Positions 45,301 through 58,459 of a stretch of 64,000 nt of DNA are shown one piece after another. The notes under the pieces are model-generated. The model was not told the origin of the DNA and did not search any database. It saw only the letters and a list, made by a program, of their open reading frames with translations. The position numbers and the translations under genes are program-made. This stretch comes from Aristolochia californica (Eukaryota; Streptophyta; Magnoliopsida; Piperales; Aristolochiaceae): contig JARWKL010000007.1 of the NCBI GenBank assembly GCA_029961685.1, forward strand, positions 806,001 to 870,000, given 5' to 3'. The number at the start of each line of letters is the position of its first letter. Positions within the stretch are counted from its first letter, which is position 1.

Positions 45301-47147
45301 GTAGTCAACAGCTGAAATTTTCTGTCTTTTTAGGGATGAGTTATCGAAAACTATATGCTATCATCACAGCACTTTTCAAACAAAAATAGGCTACCATCCA
45401 TGGCCAGCAAGTTTTCACATATTTGCTTCTTAGAGAAATCTTGCACCAAAGCTAGTTTTAGACAAGCTTCTCCGATCTCATACTTGTATTTTCTCTCTTT
45501 CTTACACATAATTAAGGTCTGTTTGTAGTAAATGGTTGAAGAAAAAACACAGAAAAACGATGAAGTCCTCATTATCTGGAAGTTGTTCCTTCTGTAGGCT
45601 ACTGGCTGGTGAAGTTAATACGTCGTCTTCTTCGAAGTTTCCTTCATTAGTTAGAAACAGTGGATCTGGAGGAAGCATCTTAAAATGAACTAGTTTATCT
45701 GATGATGGTCTGACTGTTCTCGCTAAGGGATGTACTAGATTGGAAAAGCTAAGGTTGATCTGGTGTTCTAATGTGACCAGTGCTGGATTGAAAAGAAGAA
45801 AGGAAGTTCAGTGGCACAAATTAGAGGAATGAAATAGATCTCAGTGCTCGACGGAACAAAAAAAAAAGTAAGAAATCAACTTTCCTTTTGCTTAATACGA
45901 ATCACTTGATGTGGCTGGATGTTCCTATATAGCAGTATGGGTCTAAAAGGTCTGTAGACGTGGTAATATCTATCTCATTGTAGCTGATTTACTATGCGTA
46001 GATGTTTCTAGTGCTGGTGCTTGTCTAGTTGGATGTCTCCAATGGATTCTTATTTTATATTTAATGCCCTTGTCTTGCCTTTGTCCTTTCTTTGTAACTT
46101 TTTCTTTCAAAACATTTTAATTCTATTCGTGTTTATTTTTCTCTCTTTGAAAGGAGCTCATATAGAATTGATATTAGCTTCTGAATTTTGACATTTTTTT
46201 GTATATTGTACTTATGAAACTCTGTTTGTTCATGTCATGATTTTATTCATTTGTCTATCTTGATCTTCTTATACATGTTTTGCTTCCAATTTGTTTCATG
46301 ATGTTGGATTTGATTGTACATATTAGCGATTGGGAGCGAACTCTAGATCCTAAAAAGTACTTTGTTCAGTTCATTCGAACTTTTGAAATGTAAGTCCTGT
46401 GTTTGCATTTGGTTTTTTTATTGATATTTGCTAGTTTAATTCCTTCTTCTGGAAAGTTAATGTGTAGGTCTTTGAAATTATTGTCCACATTTTAAGAAAA
46501 AAGTCTGAAATTTAGGAATTGAGAATAATATTTTCTGTGATTTTCATTGATGACGAGACAAGTATTTATAGAATCACAACAATGACTGTAGAGATTACAA
46601 CTCTTCAGAGTTTGAGTTTAAGTCTATTTGGTACTTGTATTTTGATCCTTATCCTTATCTCTATCAGTTTCTGGGTTTGAGAATAGATTTTTTCATGCAA
46701 ATGGCATTCAAGAAGATGATAATTAGTAGTTGGTGCAAGGAAAATGCCTTAGAAAACCCAGATTTAATGGTGTGCTCGGTCCCACGAACAAATCAACTCA
46801 AGAATGATACGATATAGCAGAGAGATTTTTTTTAAAAAAAAGGAATTAAAAATTGGTTTAATGTCATATATGGTCGATGGTATTCTCCTCTTTGCAACAT
46901 ATAAATTATCAATAGGCATACAACAAAGAAAAAAGCGATATCTATTGAGATTGATAAATGAGGCAGAAGGAGGTTATTTGGGAGGTTTGTAGATGTAACC
47001 AATAAAAAAAGAAGCAGAGTTTGGCTAGAATAAGAAAACTAAAGAATTAACAAAGAAAATTGAAAATTAAGACCTCATTGGAATAAGGCTCCATTTTCTA
47101 TGTGGGTTGATTGAGTCAACTCACAAAACCTACTTTTGAAACTTACA
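45301..47147. other. Intergenic, nothing recognised
   Basis: About 1.8 kb of AT-rich DNA. Small ORFs at 45351-45572, 46635-46817 and 46804-46992 have no recognisable features. Confidence 0.5.
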
Positions 47148-47362
47148 CCCAAAGTCAAACACTTAAAACAGATAAAAACTAAAGTAATTAACCAACTAAA
47201 TATGAAAAAAAGACAAACATAACTAAAACACACTTAACTAAGATTCTTCTGTGAAACCTTCTATCCATGAGACTTCTCTTTATACTCCTCACATTAATTC
47301 GGCTATGTGAGGCTTCTTACTATGAGAGTTATGTAAGACTCTCCCATACTTCTTATTCAAAA
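47148..47362 (-). repeat. LTR relic, family L
   Basis: On the minus strand it carries AGAGTCTTACATAACTCTCA and AAGTGTTTGACTTTGGGTGT, matching the LTR at 38801-39155. No interior can be attached to it, so it may be a solo LTR or a fragment. Confidence 0.6.
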
Positions 47363-47491
47363 AAATTTCATAGATGTAATATTTGATTTTAAAATAGAGT
47401 TACAAGAAGAATACTCATTACATCAATATAAGTCTCATCATCAAACTAGGGAGAGTACATGATTACAAAATGAGGAGCTGTTCATAATAAA

Positions 47492-47927
47492 TGTTGGATA
47501 TAGGATCCCATCATAAGGTCCTTGACCAAGAGGATGAGTGAGAGGAGAGAAAGAAGAAGAGGAGAAGAAAAGGAGAGGAAGAAGCAAGCGAGGAGAAAGG
47601 AGAGAGAGGGACGACTAAGGAGAGGAGAAAGAAAGAAAGGGTTTGAGAGAAAAGTCTAAGGATGAATTTGAGAGTGGAGAGGGGAGACTTAATAATCTAT
47701 CCTTGTCTTGAGTCTCTATTTATAGTTGAGGAAGGAAGTTTACAATGACTATAATGCCCTTAGGACTACAAGTTCTCAAAAGGAAACAACATAAGTACAC
47801 ATACATCATCTTTTTTAATATACCCTTGTGCCATCCTTATGAGAAGACCATTAAATTACAACTTTTGCCACCTCCTTGACGTGGGGAAGGTATTTACCTT
47901 AATGCCACTTTGAGATGTCATCCAACA
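47492..47927 (-). repeat. E2 3' LTR (left on the plus strand)
   Basis: 436 bp, TGTTGGATATAGGATCCC to CATCCAACA on the plus strand. It contains a GA-rich block (47530-47650) and TATTTATAG (about 47720-47728), the probable TATA box read on the other strand. Confidence 0.9.
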
Positions 47928-49297
47928 CTCCCCCTTAAGCTAGTAGAGAGAAAACATCGTAGATAACCAACCTGCCACATATAGTGGTTAAGATCTTGAA
48001 TGTCACTAATTTCGTAAGAATGTCTGCCACATGCCCTTGTGATGAAACGTGTATGAGAGATAAAATACTAGCCTGAAATTTCTCTCGTATGAAGTGGTTG
48101 TCTACTTCAATGTGTTTTGTCCTATCATGGAAGACATGATTTGAAGTGATATGAATGGCCGCCTGGTTGTCACAATATAATTCCATAAAAGCTCCTTTAT
48201 AGAATTCCAATTCAGTAAGAAGGGATATGATCTATAGAAACTCACTGATTGTGTGGGCTATAGCTCAGTACTATACTTCTACATTGGACCTTACAACAAC
48301 ATTCTGCTTTGTGTTTCTCCTTGTACCTAGGTTACCTCCAACTAAGGTATAGTACCCTGAATTGGATTTCCTGTCATCAAGTGATCTAGCACAATCTGCA
48401 TCTAAGAAACCTTATATGTTGAAGTGGGTATGATTCTTATAGAGAAGCCCTTGTCCTAGAGCTCTTTTTAAATATCTTAGCATCCTCTCCAAGGCTTGCC
48501 AATGGGTAAGTTGTGGTTTATGCATATACTGACTCACCACACTTATTGCATATGATATATATGGTCTGGTCACTGTGAGGTAAATAATATTTCCCACAGG
48601 CCTTTGATATTTACCTATATCAACATCTTCTCCAGAGATTGCACATAGCATTGAATTACAATCCATAGGAGTGTCTACAAGTTGACTCTCAACATCCATG
48701 TGTCCTCTAGTGGATCTAAGACATACTTTCTCTGAGATAATATAATCTTATGCTTTGATTGGATTACCTCAATTCCCATAAACTATTTTATAAGTAAAAA
48801 ATCATTTATTTTAAATTTTTGGTGTATCGTTTCTTTGACTTCTTTTATGTTGTCTACATCACTATCAATTAAGATGATATCATCCACATAAACTGCTAGT
48901 ATATACTTTTCTCTTTAAGGTATTCTTGATAAAGACGGAATGATCTACTGAGCATTGGCTGAATCCAAACCATAACATTATTTGGCTAAATTTGTCAAAC
49001 TAAGCATGGGGAGACTGTTTAAGCCCATATAGAGACTTTCTCAACTTGCATATCTACTCCCCTTCAACCAAAAAACCAGATGGTTGATGCATATATATCT
49101 CTTCTTTTATGTCTCCATTCAAAAAAACAATTTTGACAACCAGTAGATATATCAACAAAGAGGAATTAGTAGTTAGAGATAATAAGATGCATATTGAGTT
49201 TAATTTAGCCACTAGGGAAAATGTTTCCTCATAATCCACTCCATAACACTGAGTGTATCCCTTGACAACTAGCCAGACTTTGGGGCAAGCAATAGAA
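47928..49297 (-). pseudogene. E2 pol, RT and RNase H part, broken
   Basis: Minus-strand pieces: RNase H (47935-48210) with YCDNQAAIHI and RTKHIEVDNHFIREK; RT C-terminal and connection region (48412-48699) with TRPYISYAISVVSQ; RT N-terminal region (49054-49297) with YEETFS and KIVFLNGDIKEEIYM. Several frameshifts and stops separate them. The break at 49298-49302 is the E3 insertion site; the sequence resumes at 54586. Confidence 0.88.
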
Positions 49298-49597
49298 CCA
49301 TCTGTTGTGATATATTAAAATGTATATTAAATATAATTTATATTCATAATTGTTGTATAATTTGGGATATGTATCAGGGGCTTAATGGGATGAGGGGGTA
49401 TTGTCTTGGGCCCATGGGCCATTTTGTAACAGGAAAACCTAAAGGATAAATACTTAATGAAAGGGGGAAAATCCCCAACGGAAATAATTTTGGATTGATC
49501 TTCGTGTGTTTCGTTTCGCTGTGAAACCAGAGAGCTACGCTCTCTCTTGTGGATGTTCCGTTAGTCCCTTGATCTTGTTTTGTCATGGTATCAGAGC

Positions 49598-50259
49598 TCT
49601 GAAGAGTAACCGTCCGACGACCTGCGTTGTTCGACCATTTTTTTCTCTTCGCTTTCGGCATTGATTTCGGGCGCTATTGGAAATACTTGTCGGATGGTTC
49701 CGTTGTTGGACCAGTTATGGAGGTTCCGTTGCCAGGAAGGGGGTTCTTGCCGGAAGGGGAAACGAACGGCAGAGGGTTCTCGCCGGAAGGGGAAACGAAA
49801 GGGGTTGTCGGAAAGTATTCTCCGAGCTCGGAAACGTTGTGGTTCCATCGTCGGAAAAACTCCATTGGTGGTTTCGTTGTCGGAGAAGCTACAAGGGACG
49901 GGGGTTGTCGCTGGGACACTCTTCGGAAAGGGGAACGAAGGTAAGATTTTTTTTCTCCTACGCGTTCCTTTCGGGTGATTATTTGGCATATGGTCATTTT
50001 GCAATTTGAGAATCTTTGGGGGCCGCTTTGCAATTTTTGAAAGTTTGGGGGGCCATTCTGGAATTTCTGAAGGTGCGAGGGTGCTTTTCGAATTTCTAAT
50101 AGTTTGGGGGGTTTAATTCAAATGTCTATTAACCTGGGGGCAACTCTTGGATTTCTGCAAGAGTAGGGGTCTATTTATAATTTCTGAAAAGTGGGGGTAT
50201 ATTTGGAATTTCTTATCTTGCGGGGGTACATCAGGAATTTTGCTAGATTCAATTTGATC
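49598..50259 (+). repeat. E3 leader: minisatellite and 29-nt G-run array
   Basis: 49690-49930 holds diverged repeats around GCCGGAAGGGGAAACGAA. From 50018 to 50226 eight G-runs begin at 50018, 50047, 50079, 50106, 50136, 50166, 50193 and 50222, spaced 27-32 bases. Each sits in a loose unit with GGAATTTCTGAAA before it. Overlapping ORFs on both strands here come from the repeats and are not genes. Confidence 0.8.
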
Positions 50260-53200
50260 ATGTCAGTAGATAAGTCCGATTTCGTTCCTATTCGGTTCAC
50301 GGGCAAGAACTACGGTACTTGAGAATTTTAGTTCCGGTTATTTGTTCAGGAAAGAGGTTTATGGGGTCATATTGATGAAAGTGATCCGGCACCTGGCGAT
50401 GCTGATGCATTGTCAAAATGGATCATCATGGATGCTAGAGTCATGACTTGGATACTTGGATCTCTTAAGCCTCACCTATTCCCAAATCTGAAGCCCTAAA
50501 AAACTACCGCCGATATGTGGAATTACCTCTACAAGGTTTATCGTCAAACCAGCACGACCCGTCGATTTCAAGTTGAATATGAACTTGCAAATTTCACCCA
50601 AGGCCGTCGTTCGATTGAAGAATATTTCTCGGGCTTCCAAAATCTATGGGCTGATTACACAGACATTGTTTACGAGGATGTCCCAACTGCTGCTCTCTCT
50701 GCTGTGCAAGCTGTCCATGACACCAGTAAACGGGATCAATTCTTGATGAAGCTTCGTCCCGAGTTTGAGATTGCTCGATCACATCTGATGAATCGTCATC
50801 CGGTGCCGTCCCTAGATGCCTGTTTGAGTGAACTTCTCCGGGAGGAGCAGCGCCTTACTACTTAAGCTGGCATGGACCTTCGCGTTCAGGCTGATCTCTT
50901 GGCTCCTGTAGCTTATGTAGCACAAGGAAGGCCTCAGGGTCGGGACACCAGTTTTGTTCAGTGCTTCCACTACAAGGCTTATGGTCACTTTGTTCGGGAC
51001 TGCCCCAAGAAGTCGGTTCTATTCTGTAGCTACTGTAAGAAGCCAGGTCATCACATCACCGTTTGCCCTACTTCCTCCACGGAGGAAGCCTACAGCTTAT
51101 CATGCATCCACCAGTACATCTAGTTCTGCCACATTGTCGCCTGCCGTTTCGGTCCCTATCATTCCTGTTCCACCAGCACCTGCCAGTTCCACCACTCTTA
51201 CTCATGAAATGGTACAACAAATGATTATTTCTGCCTTTTCTACTTTTGGTATCTCAGGTAAACAGAACCTTTCTACTCAACCATGGTATTTTGATTCTGG
51301 TGCCTCTAACCACATGACCAACAATGTGCTATCTCTTTCGAATGTCCGAAAGTATGATGGCAATCTGCACATCAACACTGCTGATGGCAGCACTCTGTCT
51401 ATCAATGCTGTTGGTGATCTCTCTCCATCTTTAGCTGATGTCTTTGTGTCTCCTGACTTGTCAACAAACCTTTTGTCTGTTGGTCAATTGGTTGATAAAA
51501 ACTATAATGTTCAATTTTCTCGCTTTGGCTGTGTTGTGCAGGATCAAGCGTCGGGGAAGGTGATCGCGCAGGGGCCTAAAGTGGGTAGGCTATTTCCACT
51601 TAAAGTTTTTCTATCCACTGTTATTCCACGTTCTCCTGTACTTTCTTTTGCTTGTAATGTTGTTGGATCTGGCCCTCCATTGTGGTATAGACGTCTAGGC
51701 CACCCAAACTCGGCTGTACTTCGTACATTATTTAAATCGGGTTTATTAGGCAATCAAGATTGTACTTCTCGTGACACGTCTTTTAACTGTTCATCATGTA
51801 AACTTGGCAAAAGTAAAACTCTATCATTTCCGCATCATGCCTCGCATGCCACCCATTGCTTTGACCTTATTCATAGTGATGTTTGGGAAATTGCTCCCGT
51901 TATCTCGCATGCACACATTAAGTACTTTGTCACCTTTATTGATGACTTTAGTCGATTTACCTGGGTCTACTTCCTACGAGCTAAGTCTGACCTTTTTGTT
52001 GTTTTTAAGAGGTTTGCATTCATTGAAACCCAGTTCTCCGCTCACCTTAAAGTACTCCGCTCTGACTTTGGAGGTGAGTACATGTCGGCAGAATTCCAAG
52101 AATTTCTTCAAAACAAAGGCATTATCTCTCAACGTTCTTGTCCTTCGACACCCCAACAAAATGGTGTTGCTGAGCGCAAAAATCGTCACCTTCTTGATAT
52201 GGTACGCACCCTTCTCATTGAATCATTCGTTCCTCCTAGGTTTTTGTGTGAAGCTCTCTCTACCTCCGTCCATTTAATTATCCGTCTGCCCTCGCCTGTC
52301 TTGCATCATGTCTCTCTCTTTGTTAAATTATTCGGTTATTCTCCGTCCTACACAAATCTTCAGATGTTTGGTTGTGTTTGTTTTGTGCATTTACCTGATC
52401 ATGAACGCCATAAACTTACAACTCAATCCGTTATGTGTGCATTTCTTGGGAATATCGGTTCTCAAAAGGGCTATGTTTGCTATGATCCTCAGGCGCGTTG
52501 AGTCCGTCAATATTACTTTCTCTCTCAAGTTACACTTCCGTCTACCTCTTTGTCTAGTTTGTCGAGCTTTGATGAGCCTCAACCCACTGCTTCACTGCCC
52601 TCTTCTCCTTTTGACCTAGTGCTTGCTCTTGATCCTCCCTCTGCTCCTGCTCCCCTCCATCTTCGCAGATCCACACGTAGTTCTCACCCTCCTGATCGGT
52701 ATGGTTTTCCCTCCCCTGTATCTCTGGTAGCTACTTTGTCTTCTATTTCAATTCTTTCTGGATAAAAACAGGCTATAGCCCATGCGTGTTGGCAAAAGGC
52801 CATCCAAACTGAATTACAAGCACTAGAGGAGAATCACACCTGGGACATTTTGGCTTGCCCTCCCACTATTCGGCCTCTTGGAAGTAAGTGCGTCTTCTCT
52901 ATCAAAATGCGTTCCGATGGATCATTGGATCGGTAGAAAGCCCGCCTTGTGGCCCTGGGGAACAGGCAAGAATATGGGATTGATTATGAGGAAACTTTTG
53001 CCCCAATTGCCAAGAGGACCACAATCCGTACTATCTTAGGCATTGCAGCCTCTCAATCTTGGCCATTGCATCAGATGGATGTGAATAATGCCTTTCTCCA
53101 CGGTGATCTGCAGGAAGATGTCTATATGAAACTTCCCTCGGGTATGTCTACATCCTCTCCTGATCAGGTCTGCAAGCTACGACGTCCTTTGTATGGGCTT

Positions 53201-54284
53201 AAAAAAACCCCCGGGCTTGGTTTGAGAAATTTTGTAGCACCCTTATCCTCCACCGGTTTACCCAGAGTCAGTATGATTCCTCCCTTTTTATCATAAGTCT
53301 ATTGCAGGCATGGTCATTCTCTTGGTTTATGTGGATGACTTCATCATTACTGGCACTGACTCTGGACTGATTACCACGCTTCATACGGTGTTGCATGCCA
53401 CTTTTCATATGAAGGATCTTGGACGCCTCACTTACTTCTTAGGGCTGGAGGTCCATCACACACTCAAAGGTATTTTCTTAAACCAACATAAGTATATTCA
53501 AGATTTTATCATACTCGCTGGGTTGGAGGACACATCTTCGGTGGCTACCCCTATGGAGGTCAATGTCAAATATCAGAAAGATGAAGGGACTCTTCTTGAT
53601 GATCCGACTATCTATCGACGACTAGTCGGGAGTCTCATCTACTTGACTTCTACTCGCCCGGACATTTCCTATGCTGTTCATAAGGTCAGTCAGTTTATGG
53701 CATCTCCTCGACACCTTCATCTTGCGGTCGTTCAACACATCATCCGCTATCTGCACGGCTCCCTTGCTCGTGGTTTATTCTTTCCTACTGGCTCTGTGCT
53801 ACATCTGGTTGCCTACAGTGATGCTGATTGGGCAGGGTGCCCCGATACCCGTCACTCTACTACAGGCTGGTGTATGTTTTTAGGTGATGCACTGATTTCT
53901 TGGAAATGTAAGAAACAAGATCGAGTGTCCAAGTCATCTATCGAGCCCGAGTATCATGCTATGTCTACTGCGTGTTCGGAAGTTATTTGGCTCCGTGGTC
54001 TTCTTGCTGAGCTCCAGTTTCCTCAACCTTCCTCTACATCGCCTCATGTAGATAATACAAATGCTTTACAGATTGCAGCCAATCCGGTTTTTCATGAGCT
54101 TACCAAGCATATTGAGGTTGACTGTCACTCTATCCGTGACACTTTGGAGCACCGGGTAATATCTCTACCGTACATTTCTTCGGATCTTCAAGTGGCCGAT
54201 GTCTTCACCAAAGCATTGTCTCAATCCCGACATAATTTTTTGGTTGGCAAATTGTTGCTGGTTGACTCACCATCATCAATTTGA
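50260..54284 (+). pseudogene. E3 gag-pol, stops and frameshifts
   Basis: Gag starts at ATG 50260 (MSVDKSDF). It has in-frame stops at 50320 (TGA), 50329 (TAG), 50497 (TAA) and 50863 (TAA), then two zinc knuckles, the second intact (CSYCKKPGHHITVC, about 51025-51066); the first has Tyr for its second Cys. The frame shifts near 51075-51100. Protease FDSGASNHM (about 51289) and integrase follow (HSDVWE, RSDFGGEY, NGVAERKN) to a TGA at 52499-52501. RT begins about 52780, has a TAG at about 52936, more shifts at 53.2-53.3 kb, and YVDD at about 53326. RNase H ends at TGA 54282-54284. Non-functional host-genome copy. Confidence 0.93.
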
Positions 54285-54291
54285 GGGGGGA

Positions 54292-54580
54292 TGTTACGAT
54301 ATGTTAAAATGTATATTAAATATAATTTATATTCATAATTGTTGTATAATTTGGGATATGTATATAGGGTTATTTGATTAGACTTAATGGGATGAGGGGG
54401 TATTATCTTGGGCCCATGGGCCATTTTGTAACAGGAAAACCTAAAGGATAAATACTTAATGAAAGGGGGAAAATCCCCAACGAAAATAATTTTGGATTGA
54501 TCTTTGTGTGTTTCGTTTCGCCGTGAAACCAGCGCTCTCTGTTGTCGATGTTTCGTCAGTCCCTTGATCTTATTTTGTCA
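54292..54580 (+). repeat. E3 right LTR
   Basis: 289 bp, TGTTACGATATGTT to TTATTTTGTCA. It matches the left LTR (49303-49585) apart from scattered substitutions and a few small indels. CCATC follows. Confidence 0.93.
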
Positions 54581-54585
54581 CCATC

Positions 54586-57350
54586 TAGATTGTGTTTGAT
54601 AGTAGAAACCCATTTATAGCCCACATATTTCTTGTCGAGAAGAAGAGGAACAAGGGCCTATGTCTGATTCTCATATAAGGCATGTATTTCTTCTTCCTTG
54701 GTCACCTTCCATCTTGGATGTCTTAGAGCCTCTTGATATGACTATGGAATAGAGAAGGAAGAAATAGATGCAAGAAACTGATAGCATGAAGAATACATTC
54801 AATGGTAAGAAAACAAAATTTGATATAGGAAGAGAAGTGGAGGCCTAGTGCATGTCTGAGGCTCCTTCCATAGAGTTATAAGTCGAGTATTGAATTGTGG
54901 GACAAATACAATAGGGGAAGACGGGCTTACCTTGTAGGAATATGCAAGCTCCACAGGTGTGTTTTTGGCCGAGTCTTCGGGGGGCTGAAGTAGAATTGCA
55001 TCAAGTGGCACAACGGCCTTTGGAGCTACCTGAACTAGTGAAAGACCTGGAGGTGCATCTTTTGAGGAATAAAAAGATGTGTAAAAAAAAGGTGACATCC
55101 CTAGAGACAATTAACTTATGAAGAGAAGGATTATAACAGACATAACCTTTTTGGGTATGAGAGTAACCCAAAAAGATACACTTAAGAGACTTAGGCTCAA
55201 GCCTACTCTTTCGAAGGGATGTGACATGAACAGAACATGTGCAACCAAATACCTTCAAAGGAAGGGAGAAATAGTCTTCATCTGAAAATAATAATGAGTG
55301 TAGGGATTTATGGCTAATTATTGAAGAAAGTATCCTACTAATAAGGAAGTAGGTTGTAAAAATGACATGAGGCTAATAAAAGTAGGGCACTTTCATAGAG
55401 TAGAGTAGGCCATGAGCTACCTCAAGGAGATATCAGTTTTTTCTTTCAGCTACATCATTTTGTTGAGAGGTATAAACACAAGATGTTTATGAATAATACC
55501 ATTATCGTGACAAAAGTATTGAATTTCACTAGAAAGCTACTATTTGGCATTATTTGATCGAAACACTTATATTTGTTTTTCAAACCGAGTGGATACCATA
55601 ACATGAAGGGATTTAAATATGAAAAAAAATTCAGACTGTTCTTTAAACAGAAATAGCCGTGTGACTTGAGTGAAGTCATAAAAAAAATGTAACAAATAAT
55701 TTAACTTGAAATATGTTTGAGACACTTAATGGTCTCCATATATTTGAATGAATTAATGAAAAGGGAGCAACACCTTTTAGTTCAGTTCGAGGAGAATATG
55801 TTGTCCTCTAGTATTTGCTCAACTGACAGACTTCACAATTGAAAATTGATAAAGTTTTTAAAGATGAAAATAAGTGCTGAAGTGGTGTTGCTGATGGATG
55901 ACCAAACCGGTTGTGATATAACCTTGTCATTGTTTGACAAGAGGCAATCGCAGTGACTAGAGGCAAGTTTAAGTAATAAATGCCCCCCTATTCATGACCA
56001 CCACCAATTACCTGCTTCATTGTTTGATCCTGGAAAACACAAGAAGAAAGTAAGAAGGTGATGGAACAATTAAAATATTTTTTTTAACTTGCTAACATAT
56101 AACAAATTTAAGGAAAATTGAGGGACAAATAGGATATCAGTAAGAGGAAGAGATGGTGTAACAAAGGAGTATCCCTTCCCAAGAACTTTGGTATGGGATC
56201 TATCGTCTATGGTAACAAACTTTTTTGGTAGACATGGAGATAGGAAATGTAATCAATTCTTATTACCTGTAAGATTCTCGAAGGCTCCCGAGTGGATGAT
56301 CTAGGATGAAGAGGAGGAAGTGGCAAAAATCATACCTAAAACAGTGGTGGCAACACCAGTAGTTGAAGATGCTGAAGAAGATGGAGGGATGCCATTAGAG
56401 TTTTCATCCTCTATAAGAGTTCATAATCATCATTGATGATAGTCTTCTTTACTCTTTGTGACTTAGATTGGGCGACATTCTTCTCATTTTGAACTGAGGT
56501 TTGGTTGGTAGTAACCCAATCAAGTTTGCCACGAAGCTTCCAATGGGTATCCACCAGATGGTTTACTCCACCACAATGAGTGTAGATCTGGTTGTTTGAC
56601 CTTGAAGGACCAGAGCCACTTCGACCACCTCTTGCTCAACCTCTTCTATAATTTCTACCGCACCTTCAGGTGGTAGAAGATGTACCCCTATTTCTTGAGT
56701 GCATAGTATATGATACTTTAGTATGAGAGGTGGAGGAAGGATCTAATATCCGAAGTAATGTTGTACTTATGTCATCGAATGATGGAAGTGCGGAGGAGCT
56801 AAGGAGTTAGATTTTGGCCACTTCAAGATATGACCTGATATTTGACAAGCAAATAGGAGCTGCTAAGGCGTCTTGCTGCTTTTTTTTAACCGATATATCA
56901 ATGGAATAGGTTTGAACAATTTTCCACTCCTGAATCAAGTCCCTAAACTTAGTCAAGAACTCATGCAAGTTCTCTCCTTGTTTTTTAGTAAATATGTTTT
57001 GAAACACATCATATAATTTCTATAAATTCTTGATGCTAGTGTACATCTTGGAATAAGTGTCTCATATCTGCTTTGCATTCTCAAGGTGAACAACATTATT
57101 TGCCACATGTTCCTCTACACTGTTAATTAGCTAACTAATGAAAAGTGTGTCATTCTTGAGCTATTTAATATAGGAACTATCATCTTCATCTATGGGTGGA
57201 GCTGATTTTGACAAATGTCCTAAGAGATCTCTAGTGATAAGGAATCTCTTAACCGATTGAGCCCAACTTAAATAATTTGATAACCCTCTCAAGGTATAGT
57301 GGTAATCTTAAGTGAGACACTTTTAGTAATATTCATATATTCTTCACCCA
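54586..57350 (-). pseudogene. E2 gag to RT start, broken
   Basis: Reading right to left: gag (about 57350-56600; MFQNIFTKKQGENLHEF at 57007) and a damaged zinc knuckle region (about 56490-56600; HCGGVNHLVD and WKLRGKLDW with two Cys lost). Then protease and pre-integrase decay, and integrase (about 55900-55380; VFRSNNAK then a NKMM..LKEK stretch where QNDVAERK would stand). Next come the integrase-to-RT linker (55258-55001; MKVFGCTCSVHV, CIFLGYS) and the RT start (KWVSTIKHNLDG) up to the E3 site. Many stops and frameshifts. Confidence 0.85.
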
Positions 57351-58459
57351 TCACTAATGAATATTCAATGCATTTTATCAACCAACCAATAAGAGAAGAG
57401 GGGAAACCAAGCAAGCCTAACCGAGCCAAACCTAGTCAATCAACAATTCACATTAAGCCAACCAAACTAAGCCCTTAATCATGCACATAATCAAGGAGAT
57501 TTTGACTCCACATGCTAATCCGAATTATTTAAAATTGATTTCAAATATTTCTCGATTAATAAAGAATTATAAAGGCAAGTGAAATCTCAAGGATTCTTGG
57601 ACAACTTATAGGATCTTCTAAAGAAGGAAACTTTCCTACTATGTCACTTGCCCCAACTATTAAAAAAAGATCACAATCTTTGACTTCCTTCTTTCCTAAA
57701 TGATTTAGGAAAGAAATTCCAGAGAATAATTTAATATAGGAAGCCTTTAAATAGATAAATCACAACACTTTATTTTCTCCAACTTTCCTTTTGGCAAGCT
57801 CTAGAAGAAAGAATATTTTCTTATATGCAAAGAGCACCAGCTTTGTAATTTAAATCACAGCTTGATCTTATCTTTTCTCCTTAATTTGTTTATGTAAGAT
57901 AATCTAGAGGTTAGCACAAGCAATGGAAAGTAAAAAATCATGCAAAAGACCAACACTTTTTAAAAATAAATAAATTTCCTCTTGGTAATTAGAAAACAGG
58001 CTTCATCGAGCACATTTTAGAAAGTAAACATACAAACATCAACATAAGCCAGTCTTGAATGAATTTAATCATGTTTTGATCATGATAACCCACATATAGT
58101 AAGAGGACAAGAAAATCTTCATCCATCATATGTTTTTCTAGGAGAGAAAATCGAACATATGATAATCTAACATATGCTTAAACGAGCATTTGACATTCTC
58201 TTGGTTGATTCAAAGTAAACCCAACATAAGAAATCTTCTATGAGATGGAACACTTATCTTTTATCCAGAGAAGAATCAACCAGTAAACCTCTTGCCGAGA
58301 TGATGACATTATCAAAATCATCTCATGAAAGGTAGAAAAAGAAAAAACTTTTCTTGTATGTCGAGCCTTTGCTTTACCAATAACAACACATGAAGCTTGA
58401 TAAAAGTTACTTAATCACCACCTTAATGTCAGGGTCCTAAACCCATTGTTCTGATACCA
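57351..58459 (-). other. E2 5' leader
   Basis: About 1.1 kb between gag and the 5' LTR, ending at the PBS (58442-58459, read TGGTATCAGAACAATGGG on the minus strand). No coding sequence is seen; such a long leader is unusual but not unique for copia elements. Confidence 0.7.

Larger units (their letters stand above)
49298..54585 (+). mobile_element. E3: Ty1/copia element nested in E2, CCATC duplication
   Basis: 49303-54580 (5278 bp), orientation opposite to E2. LTRs are 49303-49585 (283 bp) and 54292-54580 (289 bp). Target duplication CCATC lies at 49298-49302 and 54581-54585. PBS TGGTATCAGAGC at 49586-49597 touches the left LTR. The purine tract TTGAGGGGGGA (54281-54291) touches the right one. 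Small size and short LTRs suggest the Ale/Retrofit group, which is inference. The coding region has stops and frameshifts. Confidence 0.95.

Noticed and set aside
48255..48300. Possible tRNA (ATAGCTCAGTACTATAC near 48258-48274)
   Set aside because: Only a B/A-box-like fragment; no acceptor stem, anticodon or T-arm fits, and it lies in E2 pol.
49591..50033. Several overlapping ORFs of 95-137 aa on both strands
   Set aside because: They lie in the E3 leader repeats between PBS and gag and are artefacts of the repeat.
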